Positions 23,301-38,300 of a stretch of DNA of 64,000 nt are shown piece by piece. Below the pieces are notes generated by a model. It saw nothing but the letters and a program-made list of their open reading frames with translations. It ran no database searches and was not told where the DNA came from. Location of the stretch: assembly GCA_029582265.1 (NCBI GenBank), contig CM055826.1, positions 38,353,060-38,417,059 on the forward strand, given 5' to 3'. This DNA is from Zoroaster sp. YZ-2022 (lineage: Eukaryota; Echinodermata; Asteroidea; Forcipulatida; Zoroasteridae). The translations under genes were made by a program, and so were the position numbers. Within the stretch, counting starts at the first letter, position 1, and each line of letters begins with the position of its first letter.

Positions 23301-26300
23301 ATATGGAATAAAAACAACATGACCACCCTGTGGGCTTTCTCCCAGATTAATCCTTAAAATGTATTAAATATGTAAATTCGTGTTCCACTCAGGAAGAACC
23401 ATCCAAAATTGCTAACATTTTCATGTACGCAAGCTGTGGTTTTGTTTCTGTTTTAAAATGGTAAACAATTTTTCTTCTGAATTCCCTCATTAATCGCTTC
23501 ATTTATCCCTCACATTTCCCCTTTCCCAAAATGCTTGGATGCTGCGGTTGGCACAACCGCTCACAGTTTCCTACACACAACTCCATCACCACCCACCATA
23601 ACCATGGTATACCCCCAGACGTACCCCCCAGACCCCATTATATACCTATCATCCAGTACGTGATGGCAGAGTACAGAAATGCTGGTATGATGCGCATCGG
23701 CAGCAGATCACAGAATACCTTGGAGAAGAAATAGGCCGAGACGCGGTAGAAACCGCTGGCTGACTCGTGACTGTTTATCATCCAGAGTATTACACACAAA
23801 CAATAATACAAGAATTAAACACAACTGTTTTGGTTGAAATTTGCGCAAAAAAGAGAGAACTCATACCGACACTGTCTTCCACATAACCACAGTGGTCTCC
23901 GGTGCGTCGATATCCCATCACCTGGACTAAATTCGCATCGGTAAAGTTATTTTATTTTGGTGAACCAATGTTAAATACCGTATAGTTCATGTCTGTACGT
24001 TTCCAGTAATTTATTTTTTAAAACAAAAATTATAATAAATACATTTACGTAACCTCTTTATCCGAGCCTCGATGATAACAATAAGATAAAGAATTGGTAA
24101 TTCCAAAATAAGCAAAACAGGCAAATTAGTATGTGAAATTGCCAGCTTAGTATGGTATCAATCTTCTATAGAAAAAAATCTAGTGTGCCGTAATTTTGTT
24201 TAGAAATATTAAATCATTGTCAATTTAATTACGCATACGATTTGAATGAGTACGACAAAATGTGAGTGTATTTTTATAATGTTCTCGGCCCACATCGTAT
24301 GGAACTTACATGAAGATAACCCTCTCCCCAATGAAGAGTTCAACAGCGCTGCCGTATGAGAACATCATGTTGATTGTCACAAAGAAGAAAGCTCCGACCC
24401 TGAGTGATAAAAAAGGAATATTATGAGGTTGTGTCAAATTAAGCAGAGAATAACGGTTTGATGACTGAACTAACCAATGCATCAAGAAACCATACCAAAA
24501 ACGGTGTCTGACAAACGAACAAACACGTTAAAGGGAAGATACAAATATGGTAATTACCAGATTATTAAATTAAAAATTTAAATCTTGGTAAGGCAAAATC
24601 TTGGTAAGGCAAAAAAAAGTCCCCGGTTTTTGGTCTACGCGTGCATTGCCTCAGACCCGCGCGTCGGCATTTTATTTTTATTATTATTATTTGTTTGCTA
24701 TGAAATGATGTCCAATTGCAGCCAAAATTGCTGGATCGATTGGAATTCTGCCCTGATGTGTTTTAAACGACTTTTTCACATAGGGGTATGAACGTTTGCC
24801 CGATTTGTGAGGCCTCTCTTAGCCACCATACTTTGTATATGGGAAATTTGGTCCCCGCGTATACATGTATCACGTATTTCCCTGTTGCCAAAAAAAGCGC
24901 GTCACCGCACCGATTTTGAAGCCGACCGATGACCAGAAACCGGAGACTTTTTGGGCGTAAAGTTGGTATACGGGATACTCTCTATAAATTTTAGATTGAA
25001 ATTCACTCTAACCAATTGAAACTAGTGACAAATTGCTAAATAAGTTTAAGTGAACAACTATTCAGAAGTACTATTTGCACAGCCCATTTCGCGTGTGAAC
25101 GGCCTTGAAGGTGTCTCACACCACACACAGACAAGAAGCTACATGGGATTCTAGCCGGCAAATTGTCATCGGGCAAGCTCGGTGGTCGAGAGGTTAAGAC
25201 GCCTGCACTAGTAAGCAGGAGATCGTGGGTTTGAATCCCGCCCGAGTCGCATTTTCACAGACATTCGGAAAGCACTGAGTATACAGTGCAATACAAACGT
25301 CGGTGTTGTAGGGCAAAATTAAATCAATATTTTTATTTTCCAAGATTAAAAACAATTTTACAACCATCTGAAATAAGATGAAACATGATTCAACCGTTTG
25401 TCTTCTTGGGTACATTTTCTGTGCCCCATCAACTTTAACAGTTTGGGGGTGAGTCATTATACCAACATAAATTTTTTTGATGACCACAATTCTGTGCGTC
25501 TCCAAAAACGGCGCCAAGAAGTCCACGCATATGATCACGCATTGAAATTCAGCATTTTACAAGAGAATCCTTCACTGAAACAAACTGAAACACTAAACTG
25601 CTCATTTCATTTGTAAGTTACTGTCCAGTTGATGATATATCCTTAGGGGCATCATTTAGGGTAAATTGAGGATATAATAAGTTAGGATTCTTCTATTTTC
25701 TGAAGGGGAGAATTTTTTAGAAGGGAAATAAAGTCCGAAAACCATCATAAAAGTAAATTTTAAAGATAGTTTTCACTTTCTGTAACCCCAAAAATCGATA
25801 GAATAATTTTTAACTGGTAAGTGGTTGAAAAAAATTTTTTAAAAAGCCATAAAAAGTGGCGGTTGATATGACATTCTTTCCACCTCAGCCTTATCAGGAA
25901 AGAATATCGAAGCCAACGTCATCAAAGTTTAGAGCGCCCCAGCGGCAGTTTTAAAAGGGATTATTTTCCAATCTCAGAAATTGAACCAAAGCAGGTACTA
26001 ATGTTATTTTTTCATAATCATATATGGCCTTCAAATCACCTGATCTGACCTTTACTTCCTGTCCAAACAGGAAGTTCAAATTCAACACATTCTAACACAA
26101 AATTGATATTTATTTTGAATATGAAATTGATATTGTTATTATAAAAGATGATAAACACTTGCACAATATGATATTGACATCATCGATGATAATTTTATTG
26201 AACCAGAAGTTCACACGAACACCGTGTGTTTGTTCCAACAAACACTTGAGCTCTAGTTATTCGTGTATTCATACTTACTCATAATTATAGACTTACTCAT

Positions 26301-29300
26301 TCTCGAAACAAAATGTTAAAATAATATTTAAAAAATCAATAAACACACTTAATTTAATAGAAAATGGTTAACTCTGACAGATTTTAATTTCACGGATTTT
26401 AATGTTGTATACCTGTTTTGAATTCCTGAGACTGCTGAGTCGTCAATCTGAAAGTAAATTCCGCCCACAATCAGAGCCAGGAAAGCAATCACTAAGATCT
26501 GGTGAGAAAGATACATGGTTGCAGAGATAAATTTCAAGTGGGCTATTCGCTGCATCTGCGCCCGTTCTCCTGATGTACGTAGGTCTCATCGGATCACGTC
26601 ATCGGAGCATGTCTAGGCGTGATCCAGTACACCTACGGGGCCTGGCCTGCTTCAGCATGCCCCATGCTGGTCCCAACCAAAGGGTCTTCCTTCAGATTAA
26701 CTCACAAACATCACCAGTAATCTAGAGATGACCATAATATCTCAGCATCTCAGCAGCATATACCGGCCCGGCTGGATAAGAAGATGTTGGGGCACCTCTT
26801 TCCCCCGCGGAGCAGACAGAGAAGTATGCCTATGAAGGTAGATATCCATCATGGGCTAGGTGTGACGTCATAACTCTAGCGGAGTCTTTGCGCATTCACT
26901 GTTGATGACTTTCAGACAGTACCAATCCAAGGCGCTTGAGTTTGTTCTCTAAAGGCTCGAATCTACCACACCCCCTTCTGTGAATTTCTAGATGTTCTAT
27001 TCACGGAAAACGGAAATTTTCGTGGATTGTTCTGGATTATATTTTCTCACGCACCGAAACTTCTAATCCGTTATACACAATGTATTAGCCGTGATGGTTA
27101 GGTAGATTTATCCCAAAATTAACTCCCTCGCACCGTAGTATACGAAAGTGGAAGTCCAACCAGGGTTTAATTTACAATCTTGCCTCACTCTTCCGTCCGA
27201 TTAGAGGCAATTTCCCTACCTCTTGCTTATTACACGTGACCACGGACTTCTTCTTTACACTTACCTGCATGTAGGAGGTTCTTGGGTTTCTTAAGATATT
27301 CTTGATTGCTCGGCCTGACACGTGATAAAACTGGAAAAGGAGCGAAATTGTCATCAAGCGATTGTTTAATGTCAGGTAGTACTAACAGTAACATACAATC
27401 AAGATTTACAAAGTCAACATAAAATCTGATAAACTGTATTTTGCTCATAATGAAATGTTGATGTATAGCTTATGCAAAGCACATCTGAAACAAGTTTCCA
27501 AGGCCAACCCAATCCCACTTCTCTACAATGCCTCCCCCAAGGGGGCACCCCACGAAAAATCCCAATAGTGCCCCCCCCCCCCAAAAAAAAGAAAAAGAAA
27601 AGGAAAAAAAAACATACCCCCTGGGCGCCCCCACTGAAAAGCAATGCCCCCACCCCCCTGTGCCCCCCCCACTGAAAAAGTCCTGGCTACGCCTCTGCTT
27701 CCCTACCCATGCAAAAACAAATCAAGAGAAAAACACAAGTCCTTTCCTTTTATTATTATTTNNNNNNNNNNNNNNNNNNNNNNNNNNNNNNNNNNNNNNN
27801 NNNNNNNNNNNNNNNNNNNNNNNNNNNNNNNNNNNNNNNNNNNNNNNNNNNNNNNNNNNNNNNNNNNNNNNNNNNNNNNNNNNNNNNNNNNNNNNNNNNN
27901 NNNNNNNNNNNNNNNNNNNNNNNNNNNNNNNNNNNNNNNNNNNNNNNNNNNNNNNNNNNNNNNNNNNNNNNNNNNNNNNNNNNNNNNNNNNNNNNNNNNN
28001 NNNNNNNNNNNNNNNNNNNNNNNNNNNNNNNNNNNNNNNNNNNNNNNNNNNNNNNNNNNNNNNNNNNNNNNNNNNNNNNNNNNNNNNNNNNNNNNNNNNN
28101 NNNNNNNNNNNNNNNNNNNNNNNNNNNNNNNNNNNNNNNNNNNNNNNNNNNNNNNNNNNNNNNNNNNNNNNNNNNNNNNNNNNNNNNNNNNNNNNNNNNN
28201 NNNNNNNNNNNNNNNNNNNNNNNNNNNNNNNNNNNNNNNNNNNNNNNNNNNNNNNNNNNNNATTGGAAATGCTTTTTTTGACGAACTGGAAAAATATTAT
28301 AAAGCAACCAACCCATGAAAGTTTCAGTTCAATGCGGAGTCAAAGGCATGAGAAATTGTTTCTGTTCAAAATTTATGAAAATTTTTTTTTGTGTTTTCTC
28401 TGAAATAAGTGTGCACTTCAAACATATTATTCAGGATGGAATTTACATACACATAAAAATGTCCTATAGACAGGATTCATTTTTCACCGCTAGAGGGCTA
28501 CGACGTGAACGGAGGGCCGGAATGGGAGTAATTATTTGATGTCCTACCTAGTTTCATTTGATATATAATTGCTGATTGACACTTTTGATAATCTTACTTA
28601 CATTCATACAGTATCGACAGACACTGAGATACTGTAAGTATTGTAACCATTCCGGGAGTGATGCTATGTTGATCAGTAGTCCTCCAAATATCTGAAATAT
28701 TCATAAACAAATCAACACTGGTGTGGTTAAGTATGACTAATTGCGGTGACACCATGTGAAAATCTCAATTGAGTAGTAATTAGTTCTGAAAAGAACTGGA
28801 GGTTACAACTCGACGTTAAGAAAAGAGGTTAAGACGTCTGCACTAGTAAGTAGCAGGTCTTGAGTTCTAATCCCCCACCCCGAGTTGACTGTGAAGTTTT
28901 TTCACAGACACTTGGAAAGCACTGAGTATGCAGTGCTATACACACGTCGGTGAAGGGCAAAATTAATTAGACAAGAAATATGTGTTAACTTATTTTAGAT
29001 TTCTAAAATTTAGCGAAAACGTTAAGGAATCGAATGTGCATGTATACCATCATTAAGAGGACTGACATAGCGATCAATAGGTTAGCAATAGCCAAGATGT
29101 TGAAGCAAGCACCAATGAGGAATGCAAGACTACTTGTTGTGATGCTAGTCAGTATGAGGATCAGAGCATAGAGAAACGAGGCAGCAACATCTGCTCTGAA
29201 ACCTTGAGAGAGAAGAAAACAACAAATCAAATCAATTGCTTATAGACCATGTGACATGTTTAACATGTTCAAAAGTATTTTGACTTAATCATAAGTCCGC

Positions 29301-32300
29301 TTTTCCTAATTTTTATAAAAATAAATTTTGGTAAATAAAGTCGAATTTAGAAAAATTGCAATAAAATGATAATTTATTTCATAAAAATTATGAAATTAAA
29401 AATGTTTTCATTAAAATGATAATTTATTTCATAAAAATTATGAAATTAAAAAATTTTCATTAAAAAGAAAATTTATTTCATAAAAATTAGGAAAAGTGGA
29501 CTTATGATTAAGTCAAAATACTTTTGAACATGTTGTTTACACTTTGTGTGCTCTTTAGAGTACCAGGGTGATTTCCCGCTGGGCAAAAGTGTGTGTATTT
29601 GTATGCAGAGTTTGTACATTTTGTACTTTTTGTTCCACATAACATATAGAATTTTGTTTAATTTTCAGATGAATATGATTTGAGATGTAATGTTAGTGCC
29701 TTATTAAATATAAAATCAAATTAAAAAAATTTCTGCTGACATCTCAAAATATCAGATTTATGATTTCTTGTCATAGAGCAGTGTACATTTTTATCCACTG
29801 CAGCCATTTTCGTCTGATTCCCAATACACAGTACCGATTATGAGTGCTGTTTCTCATTGCATAAAAGGGGCCATACTATTTTGCCTTCCAACCTCTTCCT
29901 TTGAAATAAAATCAAGATGGCTGCATTATTATTTGGCTGCAGATTATTACCCTTTAGCCTTGGTGACATGTTTTTATATGGAATAAAAACAACATGACCA
30001 CCCTGTGGGCTTTCTCCCAGATTAATCCTTAAAATGTATTAAATATGTAAATTCGTGTTCCACTCAGGAAGAACCATCCAAAATTGCTAACATTTTCATG
30101 TACGCAAGCTGTGGTTTTGTTTCTGTTTTAAAATGGTAAACAATTTTTCTTCTGAATTCCCTCATTAATCGCTTCATTTATCCCTCACATTTCCCCTTTC
30201 CCAAAATGCTTGGATGCTGCGGTTGGCACAACCGCTCACAGTTTCCTACACACAACTCCATCACCACCCACCATAACCATGGTATACCCCCAGACGTACC
30301 CCCCAGACCCCATTATATACCTATCATCCAGTACGTGATGGCAGAGTACAGAAATGCTGGTATGATGCGCATCGGCAGCAGATCACAGAATACCTTGGAG
30401 AAGAAATAGGCCGAGACGCGGTAGAAACCGCTGGCTGACTCGTGACTGTTTATCATCCAGAGTATTACACACAAACAATAATACAAGAATTAAACACAAC
30501 TGTTTTGGTTGAAATTTGCGCAAAAAATAGAGAACTCATACCGACACTGTCTTCCACATAACCACAGTGGTCTCCGGTGCGTCGATATCCCATCACCTGG
30601 ACTAAATTCGCATCGGTAAAGTTATTTTATTTTGGTGAACCAATGTTAAATACCGTATAGTTCATGTCTGTACGTTTCCAGTAATTTATTTTTTAAAACA
30701 AAAATTATAATAAATACATTTACGTAACCTCTTTATCCGAGCCTCGATGATAACAATAAGATAAAGAATTGGTAATTCCAAAATAAGCAAAACAGGCAAA
30801 TTAGTATGTCATGTCAAATTGCCAGCTTAGTATGGTATCAATCTTCTATAGAAAAAAATCTGGTGTGCCGTAATTTTGTTTAGAAATATTAAATCATTGT
30901 CAATTTAATTACGCATACGATTTGAATGAGTACGACAAAATGTGAGTGTATTTTTATAATGTTCTCGGCCCACATCGTATGGAACTTACATGAAGATAAC
31001 CCTCTCCCCAATGAAGAGTTCAACAGCGCTGCTGTATGAGAACATCATGATGATTGTCACAAAGAAGAAAGCTCCGACCCTGAGTGAGAAAAAAAGGAAT
31101 ATTATGAGGTTGTGTCAAATTATGCAGAGAATAACGGTTTGATGACTGAACTAACCCATGCATCAAGAAACCATACCAAAAACGGTGTCTGACAAACGAA
31201 CAAACACGTTAAAGGGAAGATACAAATATGGTAATTACCAGATTATTAAATTACAAATTTAAATCTTGGTAAGGCAAAATCTTGGTAAGGCAAAAAAAAA
31301 GTCCGCGATTTTTGGTCTACGCGTGCATTGCCTCAGACCCGCGCGTCGGCATTTTATTTTTATTATTATTATTTTTTGGCTATGAAATGATGTCCAATTG
31401 CAGCCAAAATTGCTGGATCGATTGGAATTCTGCCCTGATGTGTTTTAAACAACTTTTTCACATAGGGGTATGAACGTTTGCCCGATTTGTGAGGCCTCTC
31501 TTAGCCACCATACTTTGTATATGGGAAATTTGGTCCCCGCGTATACATGTATCACGTATTTCCCTGTTGCCAAAAAAAGCGCGTCACCGCACCGATTTTG
31601 AAGCCGACCGATGACCAGAAACCGGAGACTTTTTGGGCGTAAAGTTGGTATACGGGATACTCTCTATAAATTTTAGATTGAAATTCACTCTAACCAATTG
31701 AAACTAGTGACAAATTGCTAAATAAGTTTAAGTGAACAACTATTCAGAAGTACTATTTGCACAGCCCATTTCGCGTGTGAACGGCCTTGAAGGTGTCTCA
31801 CACCACACACAGACAAGAAGCTACATGGGATTCTAGCCGGCAAATTGTCATCGGGCAAGCTCGGTGGTCGAGAGGTTAAGACGCCTGCACTAGTAAGCAG
31901 GAGATCGTGGGTTTGAATCCCGCCCGAGTCGCATTTTCACAGACATTCGGAAAGCACTGAGTATACAGTGCAATACAAACGTCGGTGTTGTAGGGCAAAA
32001 TTAAATCAATATTTTTATTTTCCAAGATTAAAAACAATTTTACAACCATCTGAAATAAGATGAAACATGATTCAACCGTTTGTCTTCTTGGGTACATTTT
32101 CTGTGCCCCATCAACTTTAACAGTTTGGGGGTGAGTCATTATACCAACATAAATTTTTTGATGACCACAATTCTGTGCGTCTCCAAAAAACGGCGCCCAA
32201 GAAGTCCACGCATATGATCACGCATTGAAATTCAGCATTTTACAAGAGAATCCTTCACTGAAACAAACTGAAACACTAAACTGCTCATTTCATTTGTAAG

Positions 32301-35300
32301 TTACTGTCCAGTTGATGATATATCCTTAGGGGCATCATTTAGGGTAAATTGAGGATATAATAAGTTAGGATTCTTCTATTTTCTGAAGGGGAGAATTTTT
32401 TAGAAGGGAAATAAAGTCCGAAAACCATCATAAAAGTAAATTTTAAAGATAGTTTTCACTTTCTGTAACCCCAAAAATCGATAGAATAATTTTTTAACTG
32501 GTAAGTGGTTGCAAAAAATTCTTTAAAAAGCCTTAAAAAGTGGCGGTTGGATATGACATTCTTTCCACCTCAGCCTTATCAGGGAAAGAATATCGAAGCC
32601 AACGTCATCAAAGTTTAGAGCGCCCCCAGCGGCAGTTTTAAAAAGGGATTATTTTCCAATCTCAGAAATTGAACCAAAGCAGGTACTAATGTTATTTTTT
32701 CATAATCATATATGGCCTTCAAATCACCTGATCTGACCTTTACTTCCTGTCCAAACAGGAAGTTCAAATTCAACACATTCTAACACAAAATTGATATTTA
32801 TTTTGAATATGAAATTGATATTGTTATTATAAAAGATGATAAACACTTGCACAATATGATATTGACATCATCGATGATAATTTTATTGAACCAGAAGTTC
32901 ACACGAACACCGTGTGTTTGTTCCAACAAACACTTGAGCTCTAGTTATTCGTGTATTCATACTTACTCATAATTATAGACTTACTCATTCTCGAAACAAA
33001 ATGTTAAAATAATATTTAAAAAATCAATAAACACACTTAATTTAATAGAAAATGGTTAACTCTGACAGATTTTAATTTCACGGATTTTAATGTTGTATAC
33101 CTGTTTTGAATTCCTGAGACTGCTGAGTCGTCAATCTGAAAGTAAATTCCGCCCACAATCAGAGCCAGGAAAGCAATCACTAAGATCTGGTGAGAAAGAT
33201 ACATGGTTGCAGAGATAAATTTCAAGTGGGCTATTCGCTGCATCTGCGCCCGTTCTCCTGATGTACGTAGGTCTCATCGGATCACGTCATCGGAGCATGT
33301 CTAGGCGTGATCCAGTACACCTACGGGGCCTGGCCTGCTTCAGCATGCCCCATGCTGGTCCCAACCAAAGGGTCTTCCTTCAGATTAACTCACAAACATC
33401 ACCAGTAATCTAGAGATGACCCTTAATATCTCAGCATCTCAGCAGCATATACCGGCCCGGCTGGATAAGAAGATGTTGGGGCACCTCTTTCCCCCGCGGA
33501 GCAGACAGAGAAGTATGCCTATGAAGGTAGATATCCATCATGGGCTAGGTGTGACGTCATAACTCTAGCGGAGTCTTTGCGCATTCCGACTGTTGATGAC
33601 TTTCAGACAGTACCAATCCAAGGCGCTTGAGTTTGTTCTCTAAAGGCTCGAATCTACCACACCCCCTTCTGTGAATTTCTAGATGTTCTATTCACGGAAA
33701 ACGGAAATTTTCGTGGATTGTTCTGGATTATATTTTCTCACGCACCGAAACTTCTAATCCGTTATACACAATGTATTAGCCGTGATGGTTAGGTAGATTT
33801 ATCCCAAAATTAACTCCCTCGCACCGTAGTATACGAAAGTGGAAGTCCAACCAGGGTTTAATTTACAATCTTGCCCTTACTCTTCCGTCCGATTAGAGGG
33901 GCAATTTCCCTACCCTCTTGCTTATTACACGTGACCACGGACTTCTTCTTTACACTTACCTGCATGTAGGAGGTTCTTGGGTTTCTTAAGATATTCTTGA
34001 TTGCTCGGCCTGACACGTGATAAAACTGGAAAAGGAGCGAAATTGTCATCAAGCGATTGTTTAATGTCAGGTAGTACTAACAGTAACATACAATCAAGAT
34101 TTACAAAGTCAACATAAAATCTGATAAACTGTATTTTGCTCATAATGAAATGTTGATGTATAGCTTATGCAAAGCACATCTGAAACAAGTTTCCAAGGCC
34201 AACCCAATCCCACTTCTCTACAATGCCTCCCCCAAGGGGGCACCCCACGAAAAATCCCAATAGTGCCCCCCCCCCCCAAAAAAAAGAAAAAGAAAAGTAA
34301 AAAACCCATACCCCTGGGCGCCCCCCCCCCCCACTGAAAAGCAATGCCCCCCCCCCCCACTGAAAAAGTCCTGGCTACGCCTCTGCTTCCCTACCCATGC
34401 AAAAACAAATCAAGAGAAAAACACAAGTCCTTTCCTTTTATTATTAATTTTTGAGTGAACAGGGAAAATATTGACTGAATTGGGATGGGACCTGCGACCT
34501 CCTGATTAACGAACCGATGCTCTACCATTTGAGCTATAAAACGTAGGTCTCCCAACTTGTCGGAAGCCATGGAACACCGACAAAATCCATAAAGAACATC
34601 TGAAGTAAAGTTTCAAAGGTTAACCCCTTTTGCACTTCACTGCCCAAGCAAAACAGAATTATAATAAATTATTAACATAAATAACCATTTATAACATCAT
34701 TTTATTGTTTTTGTAACAAGTTTTTATTAGTTTACCGCCCATTTCTGTACATAACCATCGTTCCTCTCTGAGGAAAAAGAAACTAAAACATTTGCGGTTA
34801 GGGATGACGCCCAAAGTAAGCCTTGTTAAACCTTGCAAGCGGCAATCAGTGTAAATTATTGTGTTAATTACCTGTCGCAGGAATGAGGTAGGATAGCTGA
34901 CACTATCACCCATCGATGTCTCAACGTTGACGAACTTGTCATATATCTGATCTGCCTGATTCTTCATGGTCATGTAAGCCTGGGATGTCATGAAATAGCT
35001 TCCTAGGTCCATGGAAGGTATCACCACTGCCTTGGACTTTCCCTCCTCTGTGGCCTCTGGGGGGAAAAATTAGAAGAATAAAAACAGATATTTGTGGCAA
35101 CTAACCTATTTTTCTTCATTTATACGTCCTTCATGTTGGTAAATATAGTTTGCAACAAAGTATGCCTAATGTAAAAATAAATGATGAAAGAAACGTCATT
35201 TAAGGCCATATACAAATCAAATTAAATTTAAATCAAATTTGAACCATTTTAGCACCACACTTCTCTCAACACAATCTTTTCGAATGGCCGGTTCCTCGGC

Positions 35301-38300
35301 TGGAGATATTGTTTCGTTCCGATCCGTGGTAGAAATGTGAGAGAGACGCTGAAACTGCGCAGTCGCAGATACATTTTGTATTTGATTTATTATTGAGTAA
35401 AATATTAATTTAAAAAAATAAAAATTTAACAAAAAATTTTAAAAATGGAGAAACAACTAGGGTGAGTAGCCTACTGATTGTTTTATTTGTTGATATGGCC
35501 AAAATGCCAGCAAGATATTAAAATGACTACCAAAGAGCTCCTACCTATTTCATCATCAATTGAAGTAATGGCCAACGAGTCGCCATTGATGATGTCTAGG
35601 AAGAAATCAGGAGGGTTATTGTGTTCCTCACAGTGGTATCCTTGACAACGGAAGCAAAACAAATAAAACGTATTTTAAGCTGTATAATAAATAAAAAAAC
35701 ATGCTTTGATTACTACTAATTAAAGATGTAACACCCACTATTCTAACGCAAATTTCTTATGTTTTCTTTTTTTTCGGAAAAGTGCTACTTGAAAGGAAAA
35801 CAAATGCTTTAAAATGACACTAAAATAATTGTGAGAAACGTGGTTTACTAAAGTGAATATGTTCTGAAATTAATTTATTGTGGGTGTGTCATCAATTAAT
35901 TTAGGCACAACATATATGTTAAACCACGCTTCGATAACTATCTTGTGAAATATATCACTTCGAAGTATCTGTTCTTGCTAAAAGGATACTCAATGTTCCC
36001 ATAAAAATACAAATTAATAAATAAATAAAACAAATAAATTCACAAACGTTTTGGTATTTCTGAACTTCTGAACGTCTGTTTATGTCTATTGACATTAATT
36101 GTCCGTTTGATTGTCATTTTGAATTTTGTGTCGGTAAATTTACCACCAAAACAGTTTCCCCCTCTTTGAAAATGCTGGCTACGCCATTGTTCCTTATATT
36201 GTATAGTAAAGCACACTGCACGCTAATTACTTGCTTGCCTCTGTTATTGTCTGTTTATTGCATAACAGGTACACAAAAATGTATGGATAAGAGGGACACC
36301 CCTACCTCCTTCTCCCCTCCCTCCCCAGCCCCCCTCCCCAGCCCCCCCACCCCGATTCACAGATAGCTCGGTTTAGATTTTCCTACCCAGAGAGGTGAAA
36401 TAGTCGAGTGCCTTGTTAGCTTTGCCGTGGTAGACGGTCTCCCCTTTATTCAGTAGGTGTAACTTGTCGAACAGGCGATAGATGGAGTATCTGGGCTGAT
36501 GGATGGAGAAGATGATAGTGCGCCCTCGCTTGGCCAACCTTAGAAAGTATAAAAGTAATTGCCAAATAATATAACCTACAGGCTGTTAATACAAATTTTT
36601 AAAAACGGGCATGCGCAAAAAGCTTTCAATCGCCTCATTTACATAAAGGGCTCTTCTTGTGGGTGAAGTTACTTGACATCACAAAAGCGCGATGTTTATC
36701 CAAAGAAAAAACTGAATTCAGAACAGTGGATAAAGTTATTTTTCAAGTAACTATGGTTTGAAACCCATAAACTTCTAAAAGAATAATTAGAATTCCATAA
36801 CAGGTACTGTAGTTGGAGTCCATCAAGCATCCTCTTGAAGACTGACGGAACACACTGTTCGAAACGTTGAGACATATCCTAACTACCAGTTCTTATCAGA
36901 ACCACATTTCTTCCATGAAGAAATCCCACATAGTGTTACCCGTAAACCTGACCTTTCTTATCCAATTCACCATGCAAAGCTTCAAATCACATATTTTAAG
37001 AGAACCGAACACCAAAAAGGAAGCTTATTGAGGCATACTTGGTGAGAAGCATGATGACTGTAATGGCCGTACTCGCGTCCAATCCAGTTGTCGGTTCATC
37101 CAAAAACAGAATATTTGGCCTTGTGATCAGCTCCATGCCAACATTTGTTCGTTTCCTCTCCCCTCCAGACACACCACGGATGTACACAGTGCCAATCTAC
37201 AAGGAGTAAAGAATTTGTTATACTTAAACATTTTGAAAACATTTTGTGAGTTTGGTACTCAGACCCCTCAAGATTTCTTGGAATGTTATTATTATTAATA
37301 TAAACTGCAGTATGGTAACGAAACCAGGGATTCATCAAAAGCACCTGTACGTATAGCTTATAAGTCTGACAAAATCTGTGAAGAGAAGACAGTGAAATAT
37401 TGTTCAGTTTACATTTGGAAAAAAAAACTCAGACAAACTATATAGGAAAACTGAATACCCAATCAACATGATGTCGGCTATGGTTCCAGTAGCGTAGCTA
37501 AAAGGTATGCAGGGGGGAGTCCCCCACGCCCACTTGTTGGCAAAATAGTGTCTGTCGGTAAATTCTCAAACTTGTTGGTATTTTTTAAACTTCTGAACGT
37601 CGGGAATTCAATCTGTATTTTAACATAATTTTTCAGTTCATTTGAGTTTTGTGTCTGTACATTTACTCCCCAAAAATGTTTGACCCCCAATCTGAAAATC
37701 TTGCCTGTGCCACTGGTTCACATAGGTGACAAGCGATCAAAGTATCGCTAAACGCCAATCTACCATTTCCATTTATTTATTCACACATTGTCCAATGTTG
37801 ACCACAAGAGTGTTGTTACAAATAATTACGTAACATGGAAGAGGTCGGATAAAATGCAAAGACAAAATTAGTAACATGAAAAGACTATTTATAAAAGAAA
37901 AGCTTGTCAACATTGAGGAAAAGAAGAAGCCGGGGCTTTTATTCCTTTCCCTACCCCCACCCCTCCCCTTAATTAAATCAGCCTGCTCCTACCCCCGCCC
38001 CCGTGCAGGAGTAGGAGCAGGCTGATTTTGAAAAATCAGCCATGTAAACAAACAAATCTAAATTAACCATCTATTCCCAAATTTGGTGGTATTGTGCTGT
38101 TTGCCCCTCTGTTTGCCCCTATCATCGTGTGCCCCTCACTTTCTGAGACCCTGGATCCTCCCGTCTGATTAGTCAGACCCAGCCTTCCCCTATCATACCT
38201 TGGTTTCAGCACAATCGCGCAGACCTAGTTCTTCAATGACTTCCTGTACACGGCGGGCCTTGTCTGCCTTGCTGACCGTCTTACGGAAACGCAACGAGGC

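Noticed and set aside
25171..25250. Functional tRNA gene
   Set aside because: Eight-base anticodon loop and a repeated non-tRNA tail; it is a SINE head.
27528..28403. Reading frames of up to 291 codons across the first N run
   Set aside because: They exist only because N was translated as open; the real bases on either side are a C/A-rich repeat and an intron.
30541..30602. Possible extra exon between exons 12 and 13 of gene 2 (also at 23866-23925)
   Set aside because: It has AG and GT borders, but exon 12 ends in phase 2 and this segment would give a stop at once; exon 12 joins exon 13 directly in phase as in ABCG2.
37096..37344. 82-codon minus frame overlapping exon 6
   Set aside because: Different frame from the conserved signature and Walker B sequence; a shadow.
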